Notes: generated by a model from the sequence alone, not told the origin. Shown: positions 10,006 to 18,743, counted from the stretch's first letter. The stretch: 64,000 bases of DNA from Rhodobacteraceae bacterium UBA6796 (GCA_002452815.1 DKFM01000008.1:62001-126000); one strand, 5' to 3'. Program-made: numbers and translations.

Positions 10006-10029
10006 AAATGCGGGGTCTGGCGCATTTTT
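10006..10029 (+). terminator. Probable intrinsic terminator after dnaQ
   Basis: Stem AAATGCG (10006-10012) pairs perfectly with CGCATTT (10021-10027) around an 8-nt loop, with the T run continuing to 10029. It separates dnaQ from the nadA operon. Confidence 0.55.
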
Positions 10030-10094
10030 CCCATTTAACCTCGGGGCCAATGCCCTTACATCCAATCCGTTCTAAGGCTCGGGGGAGGATACCC

Positions 10095-11147
10095 ATGCTG
10101 GACTTTGCTGCGATGCGCGCCACCCTGGCCGAGGCCTATGACCTCGCGCCCTCGCTGACGCTGGCCGAAGAGATGCGCGATGTGCATGCCCGGATGGAGC
10201 GGGTGGTGACCCTGCCCGATTTTGCCCGCTACGCGCCCTATATCCGTGCGATCAACCGGCTGAAGCACGAGAAGAACGCGATCATTCTGGCGCACAACTA
10301 CATGACCCCCGAGATCTATCACGGGGTGGCCGATGTGGTGGGTGACAGCCTGCAACTGGCGATCGAGGCAACCAAGGTCGAGGCGCAGACGATCGTGCAA
10401 TGCGGCGTGCATTTCATGGCCGAGACCTCGAAAATCCTGAACCCCTCGAAAACGGTTCTGATCCCCGACATGGAGGCTGGCTGTTCGCTGGCCGAAAGCA
10501 TCACCGCCGAGGGTGTCGTGCAGATGCGTGCCAAATATCCGGGAGCGCCGGTGGTCAGCTATGTGAATACCACCGCCGAGGTGAAGGCGGCGTCGGATGT
10601 ATGCTGCACCTCCTCCAACGCCGCGCAGATCGTTGCCGCGATGGAAGGTGACACGGTCATCATGACCCCCGATCAGTACCTGGCGCAAAACGTGGCACGG
10701 CAGGTGCCGCAGAAAAAGGTGGTCTGGTGGGCGGGTTCGTGCATCGTGCATGAACAATATACCGCACAGGATCTGCGCGACTATCGCGCGCTGCATCCCG
10801 ACACCCGCATCATCGCACACCCGGAATGCCCGCCGTCGGTGGTGGCAGAGGCCGATTTCTCGGGCTCGACCAGTGGCATCATCGACTATGTCACGCGTGA
10901 ACATCCGGGCCGCGCGATGCTGGTCACCGAATGTTCGATGGCTTCGAATATTGCCGACGCTTTGCCCGAGGTGGAATTCGTCGGGCCCTGCAACATGTGC
11001 CCCTACATGAAGAAGATCACGCTCGAAAAGATCCTGTTCTCGCTGCACACCGGCACCGAAGAGGTGTTCGTCGACCCCGAGATCGCCGGGCGCGCCCGCG
11101 TCGCGGTCGAGCGGATGATCGAGTTGTCGCGGAAGATCGCCAAGTGA
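10095..11147 (+). CDS. nadA: Quinolinate synthase A
   Basis: Condenses iminoaspartate with dihydroxyacetone phosphate to quinolinate using a [4Fe-4S] cluster (350 residues). Aligned by motif with the E. coli enzyme, the cluster ligands are Cys130 (EAGCSLAE), Cys216 (GSCIVHE) and Cys302 or Cys299 in CNMCPYM. I chose ATG 10095 because a strong GGGGGAGGA stands 6 nt upstream; the longer frame starts inside the upstream terminator. First gene of nadABC with a GTGA overlap to nadB. Confidence 0.96.
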   Translation: MLDFAAMRATLAEAYDLAPSLTLAEEMRDVHARMERVVTLPDFARYAPYIRAINRLKHEKNAIILAHNYMTPEIYHGVADVVGDSLQLAIEATKVEAQTIVQCGVHFMAETSKILNPSKTVLIPDMEAGCSLAESITAEGVVQMRAKYPGAPVVSYVNTTAEVKAASDVCCTSSNAAQIVAAMEGDTVIMTPDQYLAQNVARQVPQKKVVWWAGSCIVHEQYTAQDLRDYRALHPDTRIIAHPECPPSVVAEADFSGSTSGIIDYVTREHPGRAMLVTECSMASNIADALPEVEFVGPCNMCPYMKKITLEKILFSLHTGTEEVFVDPEIAGRARVAVERMIELSRKIAK

Positions 11148-12703
11148 GCACGATCGACACGCAACGCGTCGTGATCGTTGGCGCGGGGCTGGGGGCGCTT
11201 TATGCCGCGGTGAAACTGGCGCCGCGCCCGGTTCTGGTGATTTCTCCCGAACTGCTGGGCGAAGGGGCCTCTTCTGCCTGGGCGCAGGGGGGCGTTGCCG
11301 CGGCGATGTCGCGTGGCGACAGCCCGGAATCGCACGCCGCCGATACGATGATGGCCGGTGCCGGCACCGTGGACCCCGCGATTGCGCAGATGGTCACCGC
11401 CGAGGCACGCCAGCATATTCTGGACCTGACGGATCTGGGCACGCCCTTCGATCGCGATGCATCGGGCGGCTATGTCATGTCGCGCGAGGCGGCGCATTCG
11501 ACCGCCCGCGTGGTGCGGGTGCGCGGCGATCAGGCCGGGCGCGAGATCATGCATGCGCTGATCGGCACTGTGCGGCACACGCCCTCGGTGCAGGTGGCCG
11601 AAGGGATCATGGCTTCGGGCCTTGAAGTGCAGGACGGGGTCGTCACCGGCGTCTGGATCGAGAAAGCCGATCAGCCCTCGGGACGTTCGCTGCTGCGCAG
11701 CCCGGCGATCCTGCTGGCGGGCGGGGGCTCGGGCGGGCTGTTTGCCGTCACCACCAATCCGCCGCGGATTCGTGGGCAAGTGATCGGCATGGCCGCGCGC
11801 GCGGGCGCGCGGATCGCGGACCCGGAATTCGTGCAGTTTCACCCCACCGCGATTGCCAGTGGCGAAGACCCGGCACCTTTGGCGACCGAGGCCTTGCGCG
11901 GCGAAGGTGCGGTGCTGATAAACGCGGCGGGCGAACGCTTCATGCTGCCGGTCCACCCCGATGCCGAACTGGCGCCCCGCGACATCGTCGCCCGCGCTGT
12001 GTATCTGGAACGTCAGGCGGGCCGCGCCCCGGCGCTCGATACCCGCGCCTGCCTTGGCGCCGAAGTGATCACACGTTTCCCGGCTGTGGCCGAAGCCTGC
12101 AAAAGGGCCGGAATAGACCCTGTTTCGCAGCCGATTCCGGTCGCCGCTGCGGCGCATTACCATATGGGTGGCATCGACACCGATGCCACCGGGCATGCCA
12201 GCCTCGGCAATCTGTGGGTCTGTGGCGAGGCCTCTTCGACCGGCTTGCACGGGGCGAACCGGCTGGCGTCGAACGGGTTGCTGGAAGCGCTGGTCTTTGC
12301 GCGGATCTGTGCGCTGGGAATTGATGCCCAGTTAGGTGCGCCGGGCGATGCGCCCGAAATCGAATTCGACTTCCCCGAGGGCGCCGAAGGGATTGACGAA
12401 AGTGCCGTCGCGCAGCTTCGGGCCGCGATGACGGATGGCGTGGGCGTTGTGCGCAATGCCGAGGGGCTGAAACGTGCCCTGCGGACGATCGCCCGGATCG
12501 AGGCGGCCCATCCCGCGCAGGCCATGCTGAACATGACCGCGACGGCCACGCTGATCGCCGCAGCGGCCCTGGCCCGCGAAGAAAGCCGCGGCGGGCATTT
12601 CCGATCCGATTTTCCGAAATCTGACCCGGCCATGGCCCAACGAACCCACATGACCCTTGCCGATGCGCTGGCCATCCGTGCCCGCGTTCTGGAGGAACAA
12701 TGA
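11144..12703 (+). CDS. nadB: L-aspartate oxidase
   Basis: FAD enzyme (519 residues) that oxidises L-aspartate to iminoaspartate, which is handed to NadA. The FAD-binding GAGLGA is at residues 13-18; AWAQGGVAAAM around 46-56 and the HFMGG-like HYHMGGI block match the succinate dehydrogenase/aspartate oxidase family. The start is GTG at 11144, overlapping the nadA stop; longer readings run inside nadA. An ATGA overlap leads into nadC. It contains one copy of the dispersed palindrome described below (12110-12126). Confidence 0.95.
   Translation: MSTIDTQRVVIVGAGLGALYAAVKLAPRPVLVISPELLGEGASSAWAQGGVAAAMSRGDSPESHAADTMMAGAGTVDPAIAQMVTAEARQHILDLTDLGTPFDRDASGGYVMSREAAHSTARVVRVRGDQAGREIMHALIGTVRHTPSVQVAEGIMASGLEVQDGVVTGVWIEKADQPSGRSLLRSPAILLAGGGSGGLFAVTTNPPRIRGQVIGMAARAGARIADPEFVQFHPTAIASGEDPAPLATEALRGEGAVLINAAGERFMLPVHPDAELAPRDIVARAVYLERQAGRAPALDTRACLGAEVITRFPAVAEACKRAGIDPVSQPIPVAAAAHYHMGGIDTDATGHASLGNLWVCGEASSTGLHGANRLASNGLLEALVFARICALGIDAQLGAPGDAPEIEFDFPEGAEGIDESAVAQLRAAMTDGVGVVRNAEGLKRALRTIARIEAAHPAQAMLNMTATATLIAAAALAREESRGGHFRSDFPKSDPAMAQRTHMTLADALAIRARVLEEQ
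12110..12126. repeat. Dispersed palindrome copy (nadB)
   Basis: GGAATAGACCCTGTTTC matches 13 of 16 defined positions of GAAACAG-AGN-CTGTTTC. In the nadB coding sequence. Confidence 0.5.
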
Positions 12704-13545
12704 CCGCGACGCTTCCCGATTTCATCCTTGAGCCCCTGGTGCGCACCGCTCTGACCGAGGATCTGTCGCCGATGGGCGACGTGACCACCCGTGCCGTGAT
12801 TGCGCCGGGAACCCGTTACACCGCGCGGCTGAATGCGCGCGAACAGGGCGTTGTCTCGGGGATGCAGATTGCGGCGATCGCGTTTCGGCTGGTCGATCCG
12901 GCGCTGAAAATCGAAACGCTGGTCGCTGATGGCCAGCCCTGCACCCCCGGCCAGACCCTGATGGTGATCGAGGGCGAGGCCGCCTCGATCCTGATGGGCG
13001 AACGCGTGGCCCTGAATTTCGCCGGGCGCCTGACCGGCATCGCCACCCTGACCGCGGCTTTCGTGGCCCAGACCAAGGGCACGAAGACCCGCATCACCTG
13101 CACCCGCAAGACCACCCCGGGCCTGCGCGTCGTCGAAAAACTGGCCGTGGCGCATGGCGGCGGCTCGAACCACCGGTTCGGCCTGTCGGATGCGATCCTG
13201 ATCAAGGACAACCACGTTGCCGCGGCGGGCGGCATTCGCGCCGTGCTGGAGGCCGCGAAGGCCGTGCGCAGCCACATGATGCGGATCGAGCTGGAGGTGG
13301 ACAGCCTGAGCCAGCTGCAAGAGGCGCTGGCGGTGGGCGGCGCCGATGTCATCCTGCTTGACAACATGGACACGCCGACCCTGCGGGCCGCGGTCGAGCT
13401 GACGGCCGGGCGCGTCGTGCTCGAAGCGTCGGGAAACATGAAACTTGACCGCATCGCGGAAGTGGCCGCAACCGGCGTCGATTACATCTCTTCGGGGGCG
13501 CTGACCCATTCGGCCCGGACGCTGGATCTGGGCCTCGATTTCTAG
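12700..13545 (+). CDS. nadC: Quinolinate phosphoribosyltransferase (nicotinate-nucleotide pyrophosphorylase)
   Basis: Converts quinolinate and PRPP to nicotinate mononucleotide with decarboxylation (281 residues), the third step of de novo NAD synthesis. Visible signatures: TRKTTPGLR around 142-150, HGGGSNHR around 153-160, and the C-terminal barrel segment VVLEASGN. It closes the nadABC operon. Its TAG stop interlocks with the stop of the convergent SGNH gene (shared CTAG). Confidence 0.96.
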   Translation: MTATLPDFILEPLVRTALTEDLSPMGDVTTRAVIAPGTRYTARLNAREQGVVSGMQIAAIAFRLVDPALKIETLVADGQPCTPGQTLMVIEGEAASILMGERVALNFAGRLTGIATLTAAFVAQTKGTKTRITCTRKTTPGLRVVEKLAVAHGGGSNHRFGLSDAILIKDNHVAAAGGIRAVLEAAKAVRSHMMRIELEVDSLSQLQEALAVGGADVILLDNMDTPTLRAAVELTAGRVVLEASGNMKLDRIAEVAATGVDYISSGALTHSARTLDLGLDF

Positions 13546-14210
13546 GCCGCAAGCAGCCCGCGCTCTGCCATCGCCTGCAAGATCATCGCGCCGCATTCTG
13601 CGGTCGCATGCACCCCGTCCGGCATCAGCAATTCCGCAGGCAGCGTGCCGCCTTTGGGCAGCAGATCGTCCTTCGGGTCGTAGACGGTGACGCCGGCCGC
13701 CTGCAATTGCCGCGTGACGATCCCACGGATCGCATCGTAATTCGGGCGGTCGAAGGCGGGCGGCGGCGCCACGATCACCAGTTTCGCATTACGCGCCAGG
13801 CGCCGGGCCGTGCGGATGTGGCGCGCGCGATAAAGCGCGACATAATCCTCGGCGAACCGGGTCGAGGCGATCAACCCGCTGTCCGTCGGTTTGCCCGGCT
13901 CGAACACGCGGTGGTCGTTCCAGCCGAAGGGCGGCACCAGTCGGCCCAGATGGAACCCCAGCGTCGAAATCACTGGAATCCCCATCCCGAACACATCCGT
14001 GACCCCCAGCTTTTCGCGCAGCGCGCGCATCTGCTGCACACCTGCACGCACACCGCGCGGTTCGAACCCGTGGGTGCCGTAGCTGAACTTCAGATCGTGC
14101 CATTGCGAGCCGGAAAAATGCAGCGCCTCGGCCCGGATGCCCAGCAGATCGGCGCCTTCTTTCAGCGCGATCGAATGGCTGTCACCCAATATCAACAGCT
14201 CAGGCGTCAT
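13542..14210 (-). CDS. SGNH/GDSL-type hydrolase of unknown substrate
   Basis: A 222-residue protein with the SGNH-hydrolase hallmarks: nucleophile block GDSH at residues 9-12 and the C-terminal Asp-x-x-His pair at Asp198/His201 (PDGVH). No signal peptide, so it probably acts in the cytoplasm or on nucleotide- or lipid-linked intermediates. Its first 11 bases overlap the end of the GSCFA gene, so the two are co-translated. GSCFA and SGNH proteins are often found with surface polysaccharide genes; a role in de-acylating or transferring acyl groups on glycans is inference only. Confidence 0.7.
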   Translation of the reverse strand: MTPELLILGDSHSIALKEGADLLGIRAEALHFSGSQWHDLKFSYGTHGFEPRGVRAGVQQMRALREKLGVTDVFGMGIPVISTLGFHLGRLVPPFGWNDHRVFEPGKPTDSGLIASTRFAEDYVALYRARHIRTARRLARNAKLVIVAPPPAFDRPNYDAIRGIVTRQLQAAGVTVYDPKDDLLPKGGTLPAELLMPDGVHATAECGAMILQAMAERGLLAA

Positions 14211-15291
14211 TGAATTTCTCCAGGATCATTTCTTCGCAAACCAGATCCTCGCGCGCCATTTCTGCCTCGCTTTCGGATTCGGTTGCGGAGGTTCTGTCAG
14301 GCCCGTGTGCGGGTGCCGACAGGTCCAGCCCTGCAAAGAAATGCCGCATCACCAGATCCACGCCATCCTGCGCGATGCCCCGCATGTTCGGCTCGAAAAA
14401 TGCCGCGCGGGTGGGTGGCGCCGCGATGATTTCGTAAGACGGGAAGTAATCCACAGCGTCATGGCTGCGCGCCATATCGCCCGCCACCGCCCGCAGCACC
14501 GATTTCGAATATTGCGTGGCGACCAGAACATGTTCGCCCGAGGCGGTCGCCACCAGCGGCACGGGCGACACGGTCAGCAACACCCGCAGGCCGGGGTTCA
14601 TGCGCCACATGATCTCCAGCGCTAGATCCAGATCGCGCATGATTTCGGGATAGGTATAGTTGCGGAAGGCGTGCACCTCGGCGTCGAAGGTGCCGACCCC
14701 GGTGCCTGGGCAGATCGAATAGCTGTGGCCGCTGCGGGTATTCACCCAGCCTTCGGTCAAACCCAGCGTGAAGACGAAGACATCCGCCTCAGTGATGCAG
14801 CGTGCAAAGGCCCGCGCGGTGGAAAGCAGCGAGGCCCGCGCCTCTTCCACGCTTTCAAATCCCTGCGGCTCGATCTTGGGGCGCAGCATGTCATGCACCC
14901 GGCCATCGCCGTCTGTCCACAGTTCGACACTCTCCGCCCCGCGTTCGCCCGACGCCAGCCGCGCCCAGATCAGCAGTTGCGCAGCGGTGTAGATGTTGCC
15001 GGTGCGCGCCGAAAACACCCCGTAATTGTAACGCTTGGCCAGATCCGGCGGGGTCCGCCCGGGCGCGGGTTCCGCATTCAGCCAGTTCATCTTGCGGGTC
15101 ATAAGTGCCCGGCTGATATGCTGCGCGAAACACGACCCGAAGGTGGCGAACACCGCGTCTTTCGGCAAGGTCCATGCGGATTTCCACAGATCGGAGAACC
15201 CGAACAGCCCGGGCTCTGCCACCGCACTGCGCCAGAACCCGCGGGCAGGTATGTGGCGATAGGGGTTGTCGTTCTTACGCTCGTCGCTCAT
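14200..15291 (-). CDS. GSCFA-domain protein
   Basis: A 363-residue member of the GSCFA family (PF08885), named for the motif that appears here at residues 52-56 (FGSCFAQHI). The family is distantly related to SGNH hydrolases and its Ser53 would be the nucleophile; the function is not established. The C-terminal 40 residues are acidic and look disordered. GAGGGG precedes the ATG. Overlap with the downstream SGNH gene and divergence from the asparagine-synthase-like gene suggest a three-gene functional unit. Confidence 0.75.
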   Translation of the reverse strand: MSDERKNDNPYRHIPARGFWRSAVAEPGLFGFSDLWKSAWTLPKDAVFATFGSCFAQHISRALMTRKMNWLNAEPAPGRTPPDLAKRYNYGVFSARTGNIYTAAQLLIWARLASGERGAESVELWTDGDGRVHDMLRPKIEPQGFESVEEARASLLSTARAFARCITEADVFVFTLGLTEGWVNTRSGHSYSICPGTGVGTFDAEVHAFRNYTYPEIMRDLDLALEIMWRMNPGLRVLLTVSPVPLVATASGEHVLVATQYSKSVLRAVAGDMARSHDAVDYFPSYEIIAAPPTRAAFFEPNMRGIAQDGVDLVMRHFFAGLDLSAPAHGPDRTSATESESEAEMAREDLVCEEMILEKFNDA

Positions 15292-15299
15292 CGTCCCCT

Positions 15300-15364
15300 C
15301 ATTTCCGCAGGGAAATGTCGGCCATCACATTCTTCCCGCCTTTGCGGCAGGATTACACCCTGCC
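15300..15364. promoter_or_regulatory. Two dyads upstream of the GSCFA gene
   Basis: In the 177-bp divergent gap before the asparagine-synthase-like gene, two inverted repeats are visible. CATTTCC-GCAG-GGAAATG (15300-15317) sits 9 bp from the GSCFA start and overlaps its ribosome-binding region; GGCAGG-N7-CCTGCC (15346-15364) lies further upstream. They may be operators or 5' UTR hairpins. The remainder of the gap is AT-richer (about 15385-15450) and should hold the divergent promoters. Confidence 0.35.
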
Positions 15365-15468
15365 AGAAGGCTGACAACCTGATTTGAACGTTGTGGGTTG
15401 AAAAACAATCACATAACTTTCGGCCAAGTATTTTTGTGCCGCAACGATAACCCGATCGGATTCATCGC

Positions 15469-17016
15469 ATGTTACATGGTCAAACCGCCGCCGAGAAAAT
15501 CTGCGCGGAGGAAGGGCGCCCCTTCGAAAGCCTGTTTCGCTATCAGTTTGTTCTGACCGAGAATCCGGCGCTTGGCGTGCCGGGTTTCCAACGCAAGCCG
15601 GTGACCGATACCTGGGCGCTGTTGCACGGGCCCGCGCTGCCGGTCACGCCGGTGATCGACGCTGCGGGCCTACCTAGCGGCTATGTTCTGGGCGGGGCAT
15701 TGCACCCTGAAGGCGGGCTGATCGACACGGTTCTGCCCCTGCCCGCCAGCCGCAGCGACAAGGGGTTCTTCGACGCCTGCGAGCCGTTGATCGAAGGGCT
15801 GGCCGGGCGCTATGCGGTCATCCTTGCCGGGGATGCCGGGGTGCGTATCTATGTCGATCCGGTTTCGGCGCTGGGTGTGGTCTTCGATCCGAAAACCCGC
15901 GCCATTGCGTCCAGCGTTCTGCTGGCGCTGGACCGTGCGCGCGAACCGAACCCCGCCTTCGATGAAGAGCTGATCCTGGCAGGCAAGGGCAATTACACGC
16001 TGACCCATACCTCGGATGCGCAGGTCAAACGGCTGCTGCCGAACCACTATCTGAACCTGACCGATTTCACGGTGACCCGGCACTGGCCCAAGCCTGATGC
16101 GGTGTTCGACATTCCGCTGGAACAAGCCCCCGGCGCACTGGAAGAGATCCGCGACCGGCTGGCGCGCACCATCGGCACGATTGCCGCCGCCCGCCCTACT
16201 GTGATGCCAATTTCCGCAGGGCGGGACTCGCGCAATCTGGTGGCCTGCGCGCGCGATCATCTGGACAAGATCGGTGAATTCTTTGCCTTTGCGCACAGCT
16301 ATAACAGCCGGATCGACAGCGCCGTGGGCTCTCTCGTGGCCGAACGGATGAACCTGCCCTATCGCATCTATGATACCGACGATTACCCGCGCGGCGCCCT
16401 GCCCGGCCGGTTCCGGCAACGTCAGATCACCCGCGACTGGATGATTGCGAACGGCTTCACCGGCGCCCCCGCGAACGAGGTTCTGCTGGGCCTGAACACC
16501 AAGCAACCCGGGCATCTTTGGCATATCCGCGGCAATGTGATGGACCTTCTGCAGGCCAGTCACTGGAAAAACGGCGCGCGCAACCCGACCGTGCATGACC
16601 CGCGCCACGGGATCAAGCGGCTGCTGATTACCGGCGGCGACAATTATTCCGATGAACTGGTCGATAAATGGATGCCGGACTACCTGAAATGGTATGAAAG
16701 CCTGGGTCCGCTGAAATCGCAGCCCTATGACATGATCTTCAACGAGCTTTACCTGGCCTCGTCGCAGGGCGGCAAATCCTGGGGCTATACGCATCAGTTC
16801 TATATCTCGCCCTTCAACGACCGCTATCTGATCGACCGGGCGATTTCGCTGCCGCTGCGCTATCGGATCAGCGACAAGTCGAATGACGACCTGCTGGCCA
16901 TGGCCGCGCCGGAACTGAGCAATATTCCCTTCCTGCGCCGCTATCAGGCCAAGGCGGCCCGGCGCGGCGGGAACTGGTATGGCAAGACGATGGTGCGCGC
17001 CGGTCAGGCGGCCTGA
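15469..17016 (+). CDS. Asparagine-synthase-like protein without the glutaminase Cys
   Basis: A 515-residue protein resembling the glutamine-dependent asparagine synthase/beta-lactam synthetase group. Residues 110-140 and RLLPNHYL (188-195) match the end of the class II amidotransferase domain and the linker, but there is no Cys at position 2, so glutamine hydrolysis is unlikely. The pyrophosphatase motif is SAGRDSR at 249-255 in place of the usual SGGxDS, so ATP binding is plausible. The start ATG has only a weak Shine-Dalgarno. It overlaps the convergent cobF by 13 bp. Substrate unknown; the GSCFA/SGNH neighbours hint at surface polysaccharide or peptide-like modification. Confidence 0.65.
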   Translation: MLHGQTAAEKICAEEGRPFESLFRYQFVLTENPALGVPGFQRKPVTDTWALLHGPALPVTPVIDAAGLPSGYVLGGALHPEGGLIDTVLPLPASRSDKGFFDACEPLIEGLAGRYAVILAGDAGVRIYVDPVSALGVVFDPKTRAIASSVLLALDRAREPNPAFDEELILAGKGNYTLTHTSDAQVKRLLPNHYLNLTDFTVTRHWPKPDAVFDIPLEQAPGALEEIRDRLARTIGTIAAARPTVMPISAGRDSRNLVACARDHLDKIGEFFAFAHSYNSRIDSAVGSLVAERMNLPYRIYDTDDYPRGALPGRFRQRQITRDWMIANGFTGAPANEVLLGLNTKQPGHLWHIRGNVMDLLQASHWKNGARNPTVHDPRHGIKRLLITGGDNYSDELVDKWMPDYLKWYESLGPLKSQPYDMIFNELYLASSQGGKSWGYTHQFYISPFNDRYLIDRAISLPLRYRISDKSNDDLLAMAAPELSNIPFLRRYQAKAARRGGNWYGKTMVRAGQAA

Positions 17017-17768
17017 GGCGCCCGGCGCAGCAGGTAGATATCCATGATCCAGCCATGTTCGGCCCGTGCCTGGGCGCGGGTCGTGCAGATCTCGGCTGCG
17101 ACGTCACCCAGCGGCCCCGCGCACAGGATCTGCTCGGCCATGCCGACATAGGCACCCCACCAGATCTGCACGCCCTGCGGGGCCAGCGTGGTGAAGGAAC
17201 ACTCGCCATCCAGCATCACCACCAGCGTATCTGCGGCCTCGGGCCAGCCATTTTCACGCAATTTCCGCCCCGTGGTGATCAGAACAGGCGCGCCGATGTC
17301 GTTCAGCGGGATCGCATGCGCGGCACAGAGTGCCTGAATCGCGGTGATTCCGGGGATGACCCGCGTCTGCACCGCCATCCGCCGGCGCAGCCGTTCGGCA
17401 ATCCGCAGCGTGCTGTCGTACAGCGACGGGTCGCCCCAGACCAGCAGCGCCACGCGGCCGCTTGCGCCCAGAGCGGAACGGATCTGCGCCTCCCAGGCAT
17501 CGGTGATTGCGTCGTGCCAGTCATCGACCCCGGCGTGATAGCTGGGCCGCGCGGCATCGCGCTTGGGCAGGTCGAACTCCACGATCCGCGTGGCGGGGTT
17601 GGTGATGTGCTGCGCACAGATCGCCCGCCGCAGCCCCGCCAGATCGGATTTGTCGGCGCCCTTGAACGGAATCAGGATCAGATCGGCGGCATTCATCGCC
17701 TGCGCGGCCTGCACCGTCAGATGGTCGGGATTGCCGGTGCCGATGCCGATCAGGGTAAGCTCGATCAT
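17004..17768 (-). CDS. cobF: Precorrin-6A synthase (deacetylating), C1 methyltransferase CobF
   Basis: SAM-dependent methyltransferase (254 residues) of the aerobic cobalamin pathway; it methylates C1 of precorrin-5 and extrudes the acetyl group to give precorrin-6A. The tetrapyrrole methylase fold is shown by GIGTGNPDHLT at residues 8-18, WGDPSLYD near 110 and VIPGITAIQAL near 137. Found only in organisms that insert cobalt late. ATG preceded by AGGAC. A terminator-like hairpin separates it from cbiM upstream, so it may be expressed by partial read-through from the riboswitch-controlled promoter. Confidence 0.95.
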   Translation of the reverse strand: MIELTLIGIGTGNPDHLTVQAAQAMNAADLILIPFKGADKSDLAGLRRAICAQHITNPATRIVEFDLPKRDAARPSYHAGVDDWHDAITDAWEAQIRSALGASGRVALLVWGDPSLYDSTLRIAERLRRRMAVQTRVIPGITAIQALCAAHAIPLNDIGAPVLITTGRKLRENGWPEAADTLVVMLDGECSFTTLAPQGVQIWWGAYVGMAEQILCAGPLGDVAAEICTTRAQARAEHGWIMDIYLLRRAPQAA

Positions 17769-17781
17769 GTCCTGTCCTTTG

Positions 17782-17807
17782 AAAAAAGGGGGCCTTGCGA
17801 CCCCCTT
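17782..17807 (-). terminator. Intrinsic terminator between cbiM and cobF
   Basis: On the minus strand AAGGGGG (17807-17801) pairs with CCCCCTT (17792-17786) around an 8-nt loop, followed by an uninterrupted T run to 17782. It lies 25 bp after the cbiM stop and 14 bp before the cobF ATG, so it would uncouple cobF from cbiM. Confidence 0.7.
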
Positions 17808-17831
17808 GCGTTTCTTTGCGATGCGTCTGGC

Positions 17832-18497
17832 TCAGGCAAACAGACGCGGGGTGACCAGCACCGAGCCTTGCAGCCCGCGGATGCGTTTTGCCACCGCCAG
17901 AACCGCCAGATCGACCAGCGGTTCGATCAGGATGACGCTCATGTAGGCCACGCCGAAGGTCGCGATCGAGGAAGCGGCGGCAAAGCCCTGACCATACAAG
18001 GCCCAGAACGCCACCCAGGCGACGATCCCGCCCTGATAGGCCGTCGACAGCGCCAGCGCCTGACCATAGCGCAGGTCGACATAGGCCGTGCCCGGCGCGA
18101 TCAGCCGCTTCGCCAGAACCTGCAGCCCGAACAGCGGCACCAGCAGCGTGGTCACGTTCATCCCGTATTGCGGCAGATCGAAGGGCGCAAAGAACACGCC
18201 CTGGATCAGCAGACCCAGCGCCAGCCCGATCGCGGCGGGCGCGGCCCCCAGGATCAGGAACAGCGTCGAGCCGAGGATCAGGTGAACCTCGGACACGCCC
18301 ACCGGCATGTGCGGCAGCACTTCGAAAAAGGTGAAAACGGCCGCTGCGGCAATGGCCGAACGCGCGACCAGCGACCCCACGCCTTGCGCGCGGATCGCTT
18401 CGTAAGCGGTTTTCAGGGTATAGGTGCCAGCCGCCGCGGCGGTGGCATAGCTCAGCGCAATTTTGGTGCCGTCGACGAGGCCCGGTTCGATATGCAT
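17832..18497 (-). CDS. cbiM: CbiM-like energy-coupling-factor permease (probable cobalt uptake)
   Basis: A 221-residue integral membrane protein resembling the CbiM/NikM substrate-binding component of ECF cobalt/nickel transporters. The N-terminal Met-His-Ile, which binds metal in the family, is kept; about six hydrophobic helices follow, and HMPVGVSEVHLILG around 87-100 matches the conserved His-containing loop. The start is ATG 18497 with AGGAG 6 nt upstream; the longer frame covers the riboswitch and is not coding. It is directly under a cobalamin riboswitch, but no cbiN, cbiQ or cbiO is nearby, so partners must be elsewhere or it works alone. Confidence 0.75.
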   Translation of the reverse strand: MHIEPGLVDGTKIALSYATAAAAGTYTLKTAYEAIRAQGVGSLVARSAIAAAAVFTFFEVLPHMPVGVSEVHLILGSTLFLILGAAPAAIGLALGLLIQGVFFAPFDLPQYGMNVTTLLVPLFGLQVLAKRLIAPGTAYVDLRYGQALALSTAYQGGIVAWVAFWALYGQGFAAASSIATFGVAYMSVILIEPLVDLAVLAVAKRIRGLQGSVLVTPRLFA

Positions 18498-18510
18498 ATC
18501 AATCTCCTGT

Positions 18511-18528
18511 GCCGTCACACCCGACGGC
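18511..18528 (-). promoter_or_regulatory. Expression-platform hairpin before cbiM ribosome-binding site
   Basis: GCCGTC-N6-GACGGC forms a perfect 6-bp stem ending 2-3 nt before the AGGAG of cbiM, between the riboswitch aptamer and the start codon. Its position suggests control at translation initiation. Confidence 0.5.
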
Positions 18529-18546
18529 GGTTGGGTTATGTCAGAT

Positions 18547-18730
18547 GGCCGGTCTCCTGGCTCGCGGGTCGAAGCGCAGCTTCTGCCTTCCCGGGGGATG
18601 CCCCAGTGGCCTGGTCGAAGTGCGCTCACCGCATACAGTCGCGGGGGCGGCTGGGGCTTCGGGCGCCGCAATTTGGTCCGCCCTTCCCCATTCCCGATGA
18701 AGCCCTGCGCTTTGCGCGTTGATGGGCACC
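18547..18730 (-). promoter_or_regulatory. Cobalamin (adenosylcobalamin) riboswitch upstream of cbiM
   Basis: Read on the minus strand, the class-defining elements occur in order: GGTGCCC at the 5' end, a GGGAA block, GCCGCCCCCGCGACTGT, CCACTGG, CCGGGAAGGC and the B12 box AGCCAGGAGACCGGCC at 18547-18562. This is a close match to the AdoCbl riboswitch consensus. It lies between cobA and cbiM and controls the cbiM(-cobF) transcript. Confidence 0.95.
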
Positions 18731-18743
18731 ATACAGAGGTTCA

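Noticed and set aside
18498..18671. N-terminal extension of the CbiM-like protein
   Set aside because: The extended frame reads through the riboswitch B12 box; the internal ATG has a strong Shine-Dalgarno and the conserved Met-His-Ile start.
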